Position numbers and translations under genes: made by a program. This document shows, piece by piece, positions 1 through 7,503 of a DNA stretch of 64,000 nt (within the stretch, counting starts at the first letter, position 1; every line of letters starts with the position of its first letter). Origin of the DNA: Leifsonia shinshuensis. GTDB taxonomy: Bacteria > Actinomycetota > Actinomycetes > Actinomycetales > Microbacteriaceae. The notes below the pieces were generated by a model. The model saw only the letters and a list, made by a program, of their open reading frames with translations, did no database searches and was not told the DNA's origin. The stretch spans positions 3,224,001 to 3,288,000 of the forward strand of contig NZ_CP043641.1 in the NCBI RefSeq assembly GCF_014217625.1. The letters are read 5' to 3'.

Positions 1-230
1 AGCCCGACGACGTCCCGGCCCTCCAGCAGCAGCGGGATGGTCGCCGCCTGGATGGCCGACGGGGTCTCGTAGCCGAGGTCCTTCACGGCCTTCAGGACGT
101 GGGCGTCGAGGCCCAGGTCGGAGAAGGTGAGGGAGGCCTCGGTGTCGGCGGCGGCGTTCTCCGCGCCGGTCTCGGGCGTCTCGGCGGTCGTGTCGGGCGT
201 CTCGGCGGTGTCGTTCTCGGGCGTGCTCAC
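1..230 (-). CDS. DEAD/DEAH-box RNA helicase, N-terminal fragment
   Basis: Only the first 76 codons are in the window; the gene continues beyond position 1. After an acidic, Thr/Pro/Glu-rich N-terminus of about 35 residues comes the opening of a DEAD-box core: a conserved aromatic (LTFSDLGL), then the Q-motif ([19 protein letters not shown]), which reads adenine in this family. Walker A would lie just outside. The family unwinds structured RNA with ATP in ribosome assembly or mRNA decay. The GTG start at 230 overlaps the stop of the upstream GAPDH gene by 3 bases (GTGA), which suggests translational coupling. The family call is firm; the exact helicase cannot be named from this piece. Confidence 0.85.
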   Translation of the reverse strand, partial: MSTPENDTAETPDTTAETPETGAENAAADTEASLTFSDLGLDAHVLKAVKDLGYETPSAIQAATIPLLLEGRDVVG

Positions 231-1723
231 CCTTGAACGGTAGTCGCCACCTCCAGCAACCGCACCTCCGCGCGCGGCGGGACGACGGCCGGGTGTGTCC
301 CCGCCATGCGCTCCAGCACCCGGACGACCTGGCACGAGTAGCCGTATTCGTTGTCGTACCAGACGTAGAGGACGAGGTTGGTCCCGTCCGCGATGGTGGC
401 CAGGCCGTCCACGATCCCGGCGCGGTGCGAGCCGACGAAGTCGCTGGAGACGACCTCCGGGGACTCCACGTAGTCGATCTGCTGGCGCAGCTTGGAGTGC
501 AGCGACACCCGGCGCAGGTAGTCGTTGACCTGCTCCTTCGTCGCCGGCCGCTCCAGCGTCAGGTTCAGGATGGCGAGCGACACGTCCGGGGTGGGGACGC
601 GGATGCTCGAGCCCGTGAGCTTGCCCGCGAGCGAGGGGAGGGCCTTTGCGACCGCCTTCGCCGCGCCGGTCTCGGTGATGACCATGTTGAGCACCGCCGA
701 GCGCCCGCGCCGGTCGCCCTTGTGGAAGTTGTCGGTGAGGTTCTGGTCGTTCGTGAACGAGTGGACGGTCTCCACATGGCCGCGAACGATGCCGTACGCG
801 TCCTCCAGCGCCTTGAGCACCGGGGTGATCGCGTTCGTGGTGCAGGAGGCCGCCGAGACGATGCGGTCGTCGTCGGTGATGGTGTCGTCGTTGATGCCGT
901 GCACGATGTTCTTCAGCGGCGACTTGCCCGGCGCCGTCAGCAGCACCCGCGCGACGCCCGGGCTGGCCAGGTGCTGTGCGAGGCCGGTCTCGTCGCGCCA
1001 GCGGCCGGTGTTGTCGACCACGATCGCGTCGCGGATGCCGTAGGCGGCGTAGTCGACGCTCGTCGGGTCGTCGGAGTAGATGACCTGGATGCGCGTCCCG
1101 TTGGCGACCAGCACATCGTGCTCGGCGTCCACCGTGACGGAGCCGGGGAACGGCCCGTGCACCGAGTCGCGGGCGAGGAGGCTGGCGCGCTTGTCGAGGT
1201 CGTTGTCCGACCCGCGGCGGACGACGATCGCGCGCAGGCGCAGCCCGTTGCCGTTGCCCGCGTGGTTGATGAGGATGCGCGCGAGCAGCCGTCCGATGCG
1301 GCCGAAGCCGTAGAGCACAACGTCGGTGGGACCGGCCGCGTACGTGGAGTGCGCCGCCTCGATCTCGTCCCGCACCCGGGCCTCCACGTCGGCGTCGTCG
1401 AGACCGCGCACCGACATGGCGAGCCGTGCGACGTCGATGGAAGCGGGGGCCGGCGCGATCGCGAGCAGCGCGGTGAGCACCGCCGCCGTCTCCCGCAGCG
1501 TCAGCTCCTCGTGCCCGAGCTCGCGGGCGCGGTCGTGCACCGAGATGACCCCCGTCGCCGACAGGTTGATCAGGCGGTGGCCGTGGATGGAGGTGACGAC
1601 GCCGTGGTCGCGGTAGAGGCGGCCGATGAGGGGGATGAGCTGCTCTGCCTGCACCTCCCGCTCGACCCACGCCGCGCGGTGGGACTCGAAGGCGTGCGGG
1701 TGGTCGGTGTTGAAGGTGGTCAC
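227..1723 (-). CDS. gap: Glyceraldehyde-3-phosphate dehydrogenase, extended (about 500 aa) type
   Basis: Interconverts glyceraldehyde-3-phosphate and 1,3-bisphosphoglycerate with NAD(P) in the cytosol. The protein has 498 aa, well above the usual ~335 aa, because about 130 residues precede the Rossmann motif ([18 protein letters not shown]). The catalytic Cys lies in [14 protein letters not shown], and the C-terminal [11 protein letters not shown] is typical. This long form resembles the second GAPDH (GapB/GapX type) of actinobacteria such as Corynebacterium, linked there to the gluconeogenic direction. That direction is inferred from family resemblance only. The start is GTG. It is followed directly, with overlap, by the DEAD-box helicase gene. 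Confidence 0.92.
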   Translation of the reverse strand: MTTFNTDHPHAFESHRAAWVEREVQAEQLIPLIGRLYRDHGVVTSIHGHRLINLSATGVISVHDRARELGHEELTLRETAAVLTALLAIAPAPASIDVARLAMSVRGLDDADVEARVRDEIEAAHSTYAAGPTDVVLYGFGRIGRLLARILINHAGNGNGLRLRAIVVRRGSDNDLDKRASLLARDSVHGPFPGSVTVDAEHDVLVANGTRIQVIYSDDPTSVDYAAYGIRDAIVVDNTGRWRDETGLAQHLASPGVARVLLTAPGKSPLKNIVHGINDDTITDDDRIVSAASCTTNAITPVLKALEDAYGIVRGHVETVHSFTNDQNLTDNFHKGDRRGRSAVLNMVITETGAAKAVAKALPSLAGKLTGSSIRVPTPDVSLAILNLTLERPATKEQVNDYLRRVSLHSKLRQQIDYVESPEVVSSDFVGSHRAGIVDGLATIADGTNLVLYVWYDNEYGYSCQVVRVLERMAGTHPAVVPPRAEVRLLEVATTVQG

Positions 1724-1808
1724 GCTCGGTACTCAGGGCCCTTCCGCGTCGGATGGACGCGTCTGTTCGTCGGCTGCGGAGGTCGCCCGCACTGTGACGG
1801 TATCGGCC

Positions 1809-1858
1809 GAACGGCCGTTCTTCCGGGTCGCGGGCGCGGAAAGATCCCGCGATCTTTC
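1809..1858. promoter_or_regulatory. Two palindromes upstream of gap
   Basis: In the 185-bp gap between gap and the ABM-like gene, both minus-strand, there is a perfect 12-bp palindrome GAACGGCCGTTC (1809-1820). An 8-bp inverted repeat GAAAGATC-CCGC-GATCTTTC follows at 1839-1858. The first looks like a LacI- or GntR-type operator for gap. The second could be an operator or the transcription end of the upstream gene, though it has no T-run. No regulator is identified. Confidence 0.4.
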
Positions 1859-1908
1859 GGATGCGGCAAGAAGTTCGCGGGTTCGGGGTGTGCCGGGCCG
1901 CAGGAACG

Positions 1909-2214
1909 CTAGAACTTATCGGGCGAGTCGATCGCCTCCCCGGCCAGCACCTCCGGCGGCGCGCTCGCGTCGCCTCCGACGGACGCGATGAATCCCTGGA
2001 GCTCGGGGTCGGCGAAGAACGTGCGGAACGCGTCCTGCGTCTCCCATTCGTCCATGATGACGACGAACCCGTCGCCGACGGCGAACCGGTGGTGTATCGC
2101 GCCCGCGGCCTTGGCCCGGTCTGCGATCTCCCGGTACTCGGCGGCGCGCGTGCTGAGGGAGTTCGTGAACGCGTCCGTGTCGCCGGTGAACTTGGTTGCG
2201 ATGAGGACAGACAT
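1909..2214 (-). CDS. Small ABM/dimeric alpha-beta-barrel family protein
   Basis: 101 aa. The pattern is a beta strand at the N-terminus (MSVLIATKF), two helices, then [18 protein letters not shown] and an [11 protein letters not shown] helix. It matches the antibiotic-biosynthesis-monooxygenase/EthD-like dimeric barrel fold, small cytosolic proteins that are often cofactor-free monooxygenases or heme/quinone-binding. The ATG at 2214 is chosen because an AGGAGG Shine-Dalgarno lies about 6 bases upstream. Transcribed alone, between gap and the DUF2207 gene. The substrate cannot be told. Confidence 0.65.
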   Translation of the reverse strand: MSVLIATKFTGDTDAFTNSLSTRAAEYREIADRAKAAGAIHHRFAVGDGFVVIMDEWETQDAFRTFFADPELQGFIASVGGDASAPPEVLAGEAIDSPDKF

Positions 2215-2324
2215 GAGTGGTACCTCCTGCGGCCTCCCCCCGGATCGGTGCCGATGGTAGCAGCGGGGTGTGGGGGCGGCAACGGAGACCGAGCGGTCCG
2301 CTGCGGCGCGCGGGCAGGGCGCTC

Positions 2325-4211
2325 TCAGACGCCGCCTCCGCCTCCACCGCCGCCTCCGCCGCCTGAGAACCCGCCGCCGCCGGTGCCGCCGGTCGACGAG
2401 CTGCTCGTCATGGTCGAGCTGGAGGAGATCCCGCTGACCAGCTGCGAGAGCACGACCGCGTTGAACGCGGTCTGACCCGAGTACCAGGTCGGCGTCTCGC
2501 CGGTCTGCTCGTAGAACCTCCCGAGCTCGGCCAGCCATTTCTTCTCGTCGCCGAAGAGCACCGCCCAGGGGAGGAGCCGCTCGTTGAGCCGCAGCATCTC
2601 GCGCGGGTCGCCCACCGCGACGGGCACGCGCTCGGCGCCTTGCGGCGACTGGAGGTAGCGGATGCGGTCGGCCTCGGCGAGGTGGACGTACATCCGCAGG
2701 CCGTCGACGTACTCGCGGAGCCCGGTGCCGGTGGCGGTCAGGGGAGAGCGCGACACGAGCGCCGCGGTCGCGACGAAGAGCAGGACGGAGCCGATGAGGA
2801 GGACGACCGGGATCGCGCCTCCGTAGACGCCGACGATGCACAGCACCGAGCCGACGACGGCGAGCACGGTCGCCGCGAGGGCGGTGAAGAACACCGCGCG
2901 CACCGGGCCGCGCGGGCCGGTGGTGCGGTAGCCGTCGTCCGTGGCGTTCTTGTGCACGCGCTTCATCAGCGACTGGATGGCCCGCGCGACGCGGGTGTTG
3001 GACGAGCCGAGCTCCAGCGTCGCGCCCGGGCTCAGCGACTCCCCGAACAGCGCGCGCAGGAACCGCAGCTCGTCATCCGTGGGGTGCGGATCGACCAGTG
3101 CCTGCCGGCCGCTCGCCTCCGTCGAGACGAACTCGAGCGTGTACTTCGAGCGCCCGAAGAACCCCGTCGACTCGACCACGCGGACCCGGCCGGAAACAGC
3201 GAGGTCGAGCGTCTGCGCGGCGACCGCCTTCTTGCTGAGGCCGGTGACGTCGGCGGTGAGCAGCAGCCCCTCCTTCGGCGGCACATACTCGGGGACGATT
3301 GTGCCGCGTCCCGGTGCGTCCCCGAGCAGGCGCAGCCGCACGACGACTCCGGCGATCAGGGCCGCGATGAGGAACACGAGACCGGCGACCGCCGCGTACC
3401 CCCAACCCGTGTCGAACAGCCCGTCGGCCCGCGCCGTGAACGTGCCCCGCGCGAACCCGATCGCGAAAGTGAGGTTCTCCTGCGGGCCGAGCTGATCGGC
3501 CGAGAACCGGAACCCGTCGCCCGTGCGCTCCACGGTCGCCTTCTGCGTGGACCCCTGCGCACCCCGGTACGCGGACGCCTCCCCCTGCAGCGCGCCGGAC
3601 AGCCCGGCGCCGAGGTGGACGGTGGCGGTGACGCGATCGAACGGCTGCGCCCACGCGGTGCCGTTGGTGTCCCAGTAGAACTCGTCGTACCCGGTGTCGG
3701 GGAAGTACCGCGTGACGTTCGTCTGCCGGTAGGTGATGACGTACGTCTGGTCGCCGTGGACGAAGTGGTCCGCCGCGATCGTCAACGTGCGCACGCCGCT
3801 GTCGGACGCGCTGGTGTAGCTGCGCGGGACGCCGTTCTGGTCGGTGACCGAGACGACCTGGAGGCCGGTCGGATGCCCGTCGTAGTCCTCGACCAGCTGC
3901 CGCCGGATCCCGTGGTTCTGGTCGGTCTGCGGGAACCGGGCGACCAGCGTCTCCACGGTGGTGAGGGTGGAGTGCCCTGCGGCGTCGCGGCCGAGGCGGT
4001 AGTCGCCGTCGAAGCTGGCGAAGGTGAAGTCGTCGACGCCGGCGGGGGCGGCCGGCGCCACGGCGGAGGCCGGCGCGGGCCGGGCCGCCGCCGGCGCCGC
4101 GCTCGCGCCGAACGCGCCGACGAGGATCACGGCGGACAGCGCCGCGACGACGACGGAGATCAGCCTGCCGCCGCCACCGGCCGACCGTGAGACCCGAGCG
4201 CGCACCCTCAC
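2325..4211 (-). CDS. DUF2207 family membrane protein with Gly-rich tail
   Basis: 628 aa. A hydrophobic N-terminal segment (about 18-42) acts as signal or anchor. An extracytoplasmic beta-rich DUF2207 domain follows (about 60-255, with DGDYRLGRD early on and a YFPDTGYDEFYWDTNG block). Then come one membrane segment (about 268-290), a cytoplasmic stretch and two close membrane segments (about 435-485). The C-terminal ~22 residues are nearly all Gly with Ser/Thr, the usual low-complexity end of this family. The function is unknown. The start is GTG at 4211. Confidence 0.8.
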   Translation of the reverse strand: MRVRARVSRSAGGGGRLISVVVAALSAVILVGAFGASAAPAAARPAPASAVAPAAPAGVDDFTFASFDGDYRLGRDAAGHSTLTTVETLVARFPQTDQNHGIRRQLVEDYDGHPTGLQVVSVTDQNGVPRSYTSASDSGVRTLTIAADHFVHGDQTYVITYRQTNVTRYFPDTGYDEFYWDTNGTAWAQPFDRVTATVHLGAGLSGALQGEASAYRGAQGSTQKATVERTGDGFRFSADQLGPQENLTFAIGFARGTFTARADGLFDTGWGYAAVAGLVFLIAALIAGVVVRLRLLGDAPGRGTIVPEYVPPKEGLLLTADVTGLSKKAVAAQTLDLAVSGRVRVVESTGFFGRSKYTLEFVSTEASGRQALVDPHPTDDELRFLRALFGESLSPGATLELGSSNTRVARAIQSLMKRVHKNATDDGYRTTGPRGPVRAVFFTALAATVLAVVGSVLCIVGVYGGAIPVVLLIGSVLLFVATAALVSRSPLTATGTGLREYVDGLRMYVHLAEADRIRYLQSPQGAERVPVAVGDPREMLRLNERLLPWAVLFGDEKKWLAELGRFYEQTGETPTWYSGQTAFNAVVLSQLVSGISSSSTMTSSSSTGGTGGGGFSGGGGGGGGGGGV

Positions 4212-4292
4212 GTGGACGCCTCCAGGGACCAGCCGGCGGGCGCGTTCTCACTCATGAATGGAGGCTAACAGCGGCGCGCCCGCCCGGTCGGG

Positions 4293-5057
4293 TCAGTGGG
4301 TCGCCGGCGGCGGGTTGTCGGGCAGCCAGTCCGCGAAGCGGGTCTCGAAGATCGTCGCGTCGGGGCCGGGGAGGAGCATGTCGTCCGTGAGGCGCTCGCC
4401 GAAGTAGCGGGCGTCGGGGTCGGCCACGACGGTGCGCGGGTCGCCGCGGAACGCCAGGCCGGTGCGGACGAGATCGTCGAGTCCGAACTGCTCCGGTCCG
4501 GCGACCTCCCTGGTCGCGTTCAGCGGCTCGTGCGCGGTGACCTGCGCGACGGCCGTCGCGACGTCCTCGGCCGCCATCGGACGGATCTGCGCGTGCGACA
4601 GGTGGACCTCGTCCCCGACGGTCGCCGAGGCGGCGATGCTGGCGACGAATTCGAAGAACTGCGTGGCGTGGACGAGGGAGAACGGGATGCCGCTGCCGGC
4701 GATCAGCGTCTCCTGGGCGACCTTCGCCCGCATGTACCCGCTGTCCGTCATCCGGTCGCAGCCCACGACCGACAGCGCGACGTAGTGGCCGACGCCCGCC
4801 TTCTTCGCCGCGGCGATGATGTTGGTGGTCGCTGTGCGGAAGAACGCCATCACATCGTCGTCGGCGAACGACGGCGAGTTGGAGACGTCGAGCACGGTCG
4901 AGGCGCCGGCGAGCGCGTCGTCGAGCCCCTCGCCCGTGATGGTGTCGACTCCCGAGTTCGGCGAGGCTGCGACGGCGTCGTGGCCGTGCGCGATCAGTTT
5001 CCGGACGACTTTGGAGCCGATCAGCCCCGTGCCTCCGATGACGACGATTCTGGACAT
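4293..5057 (-). CDS. Atypical SDR, NAD(P)H-binding oxidoreductase/epimerase-like (paralog 1)
   Basis: 254 aa. An N-terminal Rossmann motif (VVIGGTGLIGSKVV) is followed by the NmrA/SDR_a-type core with YMRAKVAQE and ATQFFEF blocks and a C-terminal WLPDN. It is a close paralog of the SDR at 5775-6530. The start at 5057 (MSRIVV) has a GAGGA site upstream. It is read away from a promoter at 5105-5138 of the same type as three other promoters here, so it is placed in the sigma-factor regulon. ECF41 sigma genes are known to sit beside carboxymuconolactone decarboxylase, oxidoreductase or epimerase genes, and this SDR fits. The substrate is unknown. Confidence 0.8.
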   Translation of the reverse strand: MSRIVVIGGTGLIGSKVVRKLIAHGHDAVAASPNSGVDTITGEGLDDALAGASTVLDVSNSPSFADDDVMAFFRTATTNIIAAAKKAGVGHYVALSVVGCDRMTDSGYMRAKVAQETLIAGSGIPFSLVHATQFFEFVASIAASATVGDEVHLSHAQIRPMAAEDVATAVAQVTAHEPLNATREVAGPEQFGLDDLVRTGLAFRGDPRTVVADPDARYFGERLTDDMLLPGPDATIFETRFADWLPDNPPPATH

Positions 5058-5104
5058 GGGGTCCTCTTCTCTCCGGCTGCTGCCTGCTCGATGTGAACGT
5101 ACGC

Positions 5105-5138
5105 AAGCTGTGACCGGCATGGCACGCGATTCGTGACA
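5105..5138 (-). promoter_or_regulatory. ECF41-type promoter A (for SDR paralog 1)
   Basis: On the minus strand: TGTCACG (5138-5132), exactly 16 bases, then GGTCACAGCT (from 5115). The -10-like GGTC lies 55 bases before the ATG. It matches three other sites (5164, 5702, 7450) in both boxes and spacing. The reported ECF41 promoter is TGTCACA, 16 bases, CGTC. Confidence 0.7.
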
Positions 5139-5163
5139 GCTTCGGACCGCGTCGTGGCAGGGA

Positions 5164-5190
5164 GGTCACAAAACGTCCGGCCGATCGGTC
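5164..5190 (+). promoter_or_regulatory. ECF41-type promoter B (for the SnoaL-like gene at 5234)
   Basis: GGTCACA (5164-5170), 16 bases, GGTC (5187-5190) followed by TCAGTGGTGA. It is divergent from promoter A, and the -10-like box lies 44 bases from the ATG at 5234. Confidence 0.65.
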
Positions 5191-5233
5191 TCAGTGGTGA
5201 CGGAATGCGAACGAATGCGACGGAGGCGATCGA

Positions 5234-5689
5234 ATGTCCGCGATCACGCACGGGGCCGGACGGCGGCCCGTCGAGCCCATTCTCGCCCGGCTCGGCTGGG
5301 CTGCCTGGGAGTGGCTGGCACGGCCGCTGCACTACCGGGCGGTGCACCGGCTGCACGTGGCAGCCGAGACCGGGGACCGGGAGCGGCTGCGCGCCATGCT
5401 GGCGCCGACCGTCTCGGTGGTCGTCGACTCCGGGCGCGGCGATGCGTCGGGCGTCCGGGTGGTCCAGGGGATCGAGGACGCGAGCGTGTTGCTCGAGCAT
5501 GGCTTCGCACGCCCGGAGGGCGTCTCGGTCGACGAGCGGTCGGTCAACGGCCAGGCGGGCCTGATCGTCAGCCGCGCGGGCGCCTCGATCGCATCGGTCG
5601 CCGTGGACTTCACCGGGCGCCGGATCTCGATGGTCTGGGTGCGACTCGATCCGGTGCACCGCCGGCACTGGAACAGCGTCTACGCGTGA
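5234..5689 (+). CDS. Free-standing SnoaL/NTF2-like protein (sigma-tail-like)
   Basis: 151 aa. A helical N-terminus (AAWEWLARPLHYRAVHRLHVAAETGD) leads into an NTF2-like fold, with VSVVVDSG in the middle and VWVRLDPVHRRHW near the end. The last motif falls where the nearby ECF sigma factor has WVLNPYKL and the protein at 9134 has NPDKL. It therefore looks like a stand-alone homolog of the ECF41 C-terminal regulatory domain without sigma2/sigma4. GGAGG precedes the ATG. It is driven by promoter B. Whether it is an enzyme or a sigma-factor modulator is open. Confidence 0.6.
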   Translation: MSAITHGAGRRPVEPILARLGWAAWEWLARPLHYRAVHRLHVAAETGDRERLRAMLAPTVSVVVDSGRGDASGVRVVQGIEDASVLLEHGFARPEGVSVDERSVNGQAGLIVSRAGASIASVAVDFTGRRISMVWVRLDPVHRRHWNSVYA

Positions 5690-5701
5690 GCGGCGGCGAA
5701 C

Positions 5702-5728
5702 GGTCACAGTTCCCCTGTCTCGTCGGTC
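5702..5728 (+). promoter_or_regulatory. ECF41-type promoter C (for SDR paralog 2 and sigma gene)
   Basis: GGTCACA (5702-5708), 16 bases, GGTC (5725-5728) followed by ATAGCTCGTGA. That downstream run is nearly the same as in promoter D. It lies between the SnoaL-like gene and the SDR-sigma operon, so the sigma factor probably controls its own gene. Confidence 0.7.
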
Positions 5729-5774
5729 ATAGCTCGTGACGGCGCGACCGCGCCGAGCCATCGAAAGGACAGAC

Positions 5775-6530
5775 ATGAAGATCGTCGTCATCGGCGGGAC
5801 CGGCCTGATCGGCCGCCCGCTCGTCGAACAGCTCCGCCAGGCCGGACACGACGTGGTCCCCGCCTCCCCGTCGACCGGGGTCGACACCGTGACCGGAGCC
5901 GGGGTGGACGCAGCGCTCGCCGGCGCGGACGTCGTGGTCGACGTGCCCAACTCCCCGTCGTTCGAGGATGGACCCGTCATGGAGTTCTTCCAGCGCAGCA
6001 CCGAGACGCTGGTCGACGCGGAGAAGCGGGCCGGGGTCGGCCACCACGTCGTGCTGTCGATCGTCGGCGCCGACCGCATGCCGGACATCGGGTACATGCG
6101 GGCCAAGGTCGCTCAGGAGGACATCGTCACGGGCAGCGGCGTCCCGTACACGATCGTTCGGGCGACCCAGTTCTTCGAGTTCATCCCCGCGCTCGCGGAG
6201 GGAGGCGCGGCCGACGGCGCCATCACGCTGTCGCCGGTGCTCATGCAGCCGATCGCGGCCGCCGACGTCTCGCAGGCGCTGGCCGGCGTCGCGGTGGCCG
6301 AGCCCGCCGACGCGATCGTCGAGTTCGCCGGTCCCGAGCCGATCCGCCTCGCCGACGCGGCGACGGCCATCCTGCGCAGCCGGGGCGACACCCGGCCGAT
6401 CGTCGCGGACGAGTCCGCCGGCTACTTCGGCGGCGCCGTGACCGACGAGTCCCTCGTTCCCGGGCACGACCCGAAGGCGGCCGCTCAGTTGCGCGGTGAG
6501 ACCTCCCTCGACGAGTGGATCCGTCGCTAG
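5775..6530 (+). CDS. Atypical SDR, NAD(P)H-binding oxidoreductase/epimerase-like (paralog 2)
   Basis: 251 aa. The Rossmann motif VVIGGTGLIGRPLV starts at residue 3. It shares YMRAKVAQE, RATQFFEF and a C-terminal SLDEWIRR with the NmrA-like SDR group, and is similar along its whole length to the SDR at 4293-5057. The ATG at 5775 is chosen because the Rossmann strand begins right after it and AAAGGAC precedes it. The sigma gene starts 10 bp downstream, so the two form an operon behind promoter C. This is the oxidoreductase/epimerase partner expected for an ECF41 sigma factor. Confidence 0.82.
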   Translation: MKIVVIGGTGLIGRPLVEQLRQAGHDVVPASPSTGVDTVTGAGVDAALAGADVVVDVPNSPSFEDGPVMEFFQRSTETLVDAEKRAGVGHHVVLSIVGADRMPDIGYMRAKVAQEDIVTGSGVPYTIVRATQFFEFIPALAEGGAADGAITLSPVLMQPIAAADVSQALAGVAVAEPADAIVEFAGPEPIRLADAATAILRSRGDTRPIVADESAGYFGGAVTDESLVPGHDPKAAAQLRGETSLDEWIRR

Positions 6531-6540
6531 CATCGAAGCC

Positions 6541-7449
6541 ATGCCGCAACCCGATGCCTCGGACCGCCCCAGCGGCGACGACGACCTCGCCTCCGCAGTC
6601 GCGACGTTCGCGGAGGTCCGTCCCCGGCTGTTCGGCATCGCCTACCGGATGCTCGGCACCGTCGCAGACGCCGAGGACATCGTGCAGGACACCTGGTTGC
6701 GCTGGCAGGCGTACGACCGTTCGACCGTGCGTGAGCCGGCGGCGTTCCTGGCCACCGCCACGACGCGGCTCGCGATGAACGCGGCGACATCGGCGCACGC
6801 GACCCGCGAGACCTATATCGGGCCCTGGCTTCCGGAGCCCGTCGACACCTCCCAGGATCCGACTCTGGGCGCCGAGCGCGGCGAGGCCCTGGGCTTCGCC
6901 GTGCTCGTGCTGCTCGAGAAGCTGTCGGCCGCCGAGCGCGCCGCGTACGTCCTCCGCGAGGCGTTCGACTACCCGTACGCCGAGATCGCCCGCATCGTGG
7001 AGACCTCGGAGCCCGCCGCCCGCCAGCTGGTCAGCCGGGCCCGCAAGCACCTCGCGGCCGAGCGCGCGTCGCGGGTCGTCGCCGACGAGGAGCGCACCCG
7101 CCTTCTGACGGCGTTCATGACAGCCGCGGAGCAGGGCGATATGGCGGCGCTGGAGAAGCTGTTCGCCGACGACGTCGTCTCGCTCTCCGACGGCGGCGGC
7201 GTCGTCCGCGCGACGCGCATCCCCGTCGTCGGCGCTGTCACGGTCGCCAAGTACATCCACGCGTTCGCTTCGCGGTTCTGGGAGGGCTCGGCCCTGCACC
7301 TGGCCGAGCTGAACGGCGAGCCGGCGATCGTGGCCACCCGCGACGGCGACGTCTTCGCCTACGTCACGGCCGACTTCGACGGCGCCGGCATCCATCGTCT
7401 GTACTGGGTGCTCAACCCCTACAAGCTGGGGCACGTCTCCGCCGCCTGA
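6541..7449 (+). CDS. sigJ: ECF sigma factor, SigJ/ECF41 type with C-terminal SnoaL-like domain
   Basis: 302 aa. Sigma2 spans about 20-85 (FGIAYRMLGTVADAEDIVQDTWLRW) and sigma4 about 120-175 (LSAAERAAYVLREAFDYPYAEIA, then SEPAARQLVSRARKHL). An NTF2/SnoaL-like tail covers about 185-302 and carries DGGG (217-220) and NPYKL (292-296). These correspond to the DGGGR and NPDKL motifs by which the ECF41 group is defined. In that group the tail acts as a built-in regulator in place of a separate anti-sigma factor. The ATG at 6541 is preferred over an earlier in-frame start because it begins 10 bp after the SDR stop. Four matching promoters nearby mark its likely targets. Confidence 0.9.
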   Translation: MPQPDASDRPSGDDDLASAVATFAEVRPRLFGIAYRMLGTVADAEDIVQDTWLRWQAYDRSTVREPAAFLATATTRLAMNAATSAHATRETYIGPWLPEPVDTSQDPTLGAERGEALGFAVLVLLEKLSAAERAAYVLREAFDYPYAEIARIVETSEPAARQLVSRARKHLAAERASRVVADEERTRLLTAFMTAAEQGDMAALEKLFADDVVSLSDGGGVVRATRIPVVGAVTVAKYIHAFASRFWEGSALHLAELNGEPAIVATRDGDVFAYVTADFDGAGIHRLYWVLNPYKLGHVSAA

Positions 7450-7476
7450 TGTCACAGAAGGGCCTCCTGTCCGGTC
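7450..7476 (+). promoter_or_regulatory. ECF41-type promoter D (for the cytochrome b gene)
   Basis: TGTCACA (7450-7456, overlapping the sigma-gene stop), 16 bases, GGTC (7473-7476) then ATAGCTGGTGA. The -35 equals the published ECF41 -35. An ACAGGAGG Shine-Dalgarno follows before the ATG at 7504. Confidence 0.72.
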
Positions 7477-7503
7477 ATAGCTGGTGAGGACAGGAGGTTC
7501 GTC

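Noticed and set aside
233..1912. Long open frame antisense to the GAPDH gene, and similar long frames opposite DUF2207, the surface protein and dnaK
   Set aside because: High GC removes stop codons in antisense frames. These translations are Arg/Gly/Asp-rich with no family features, while the opposite strand encodes clear proteins.
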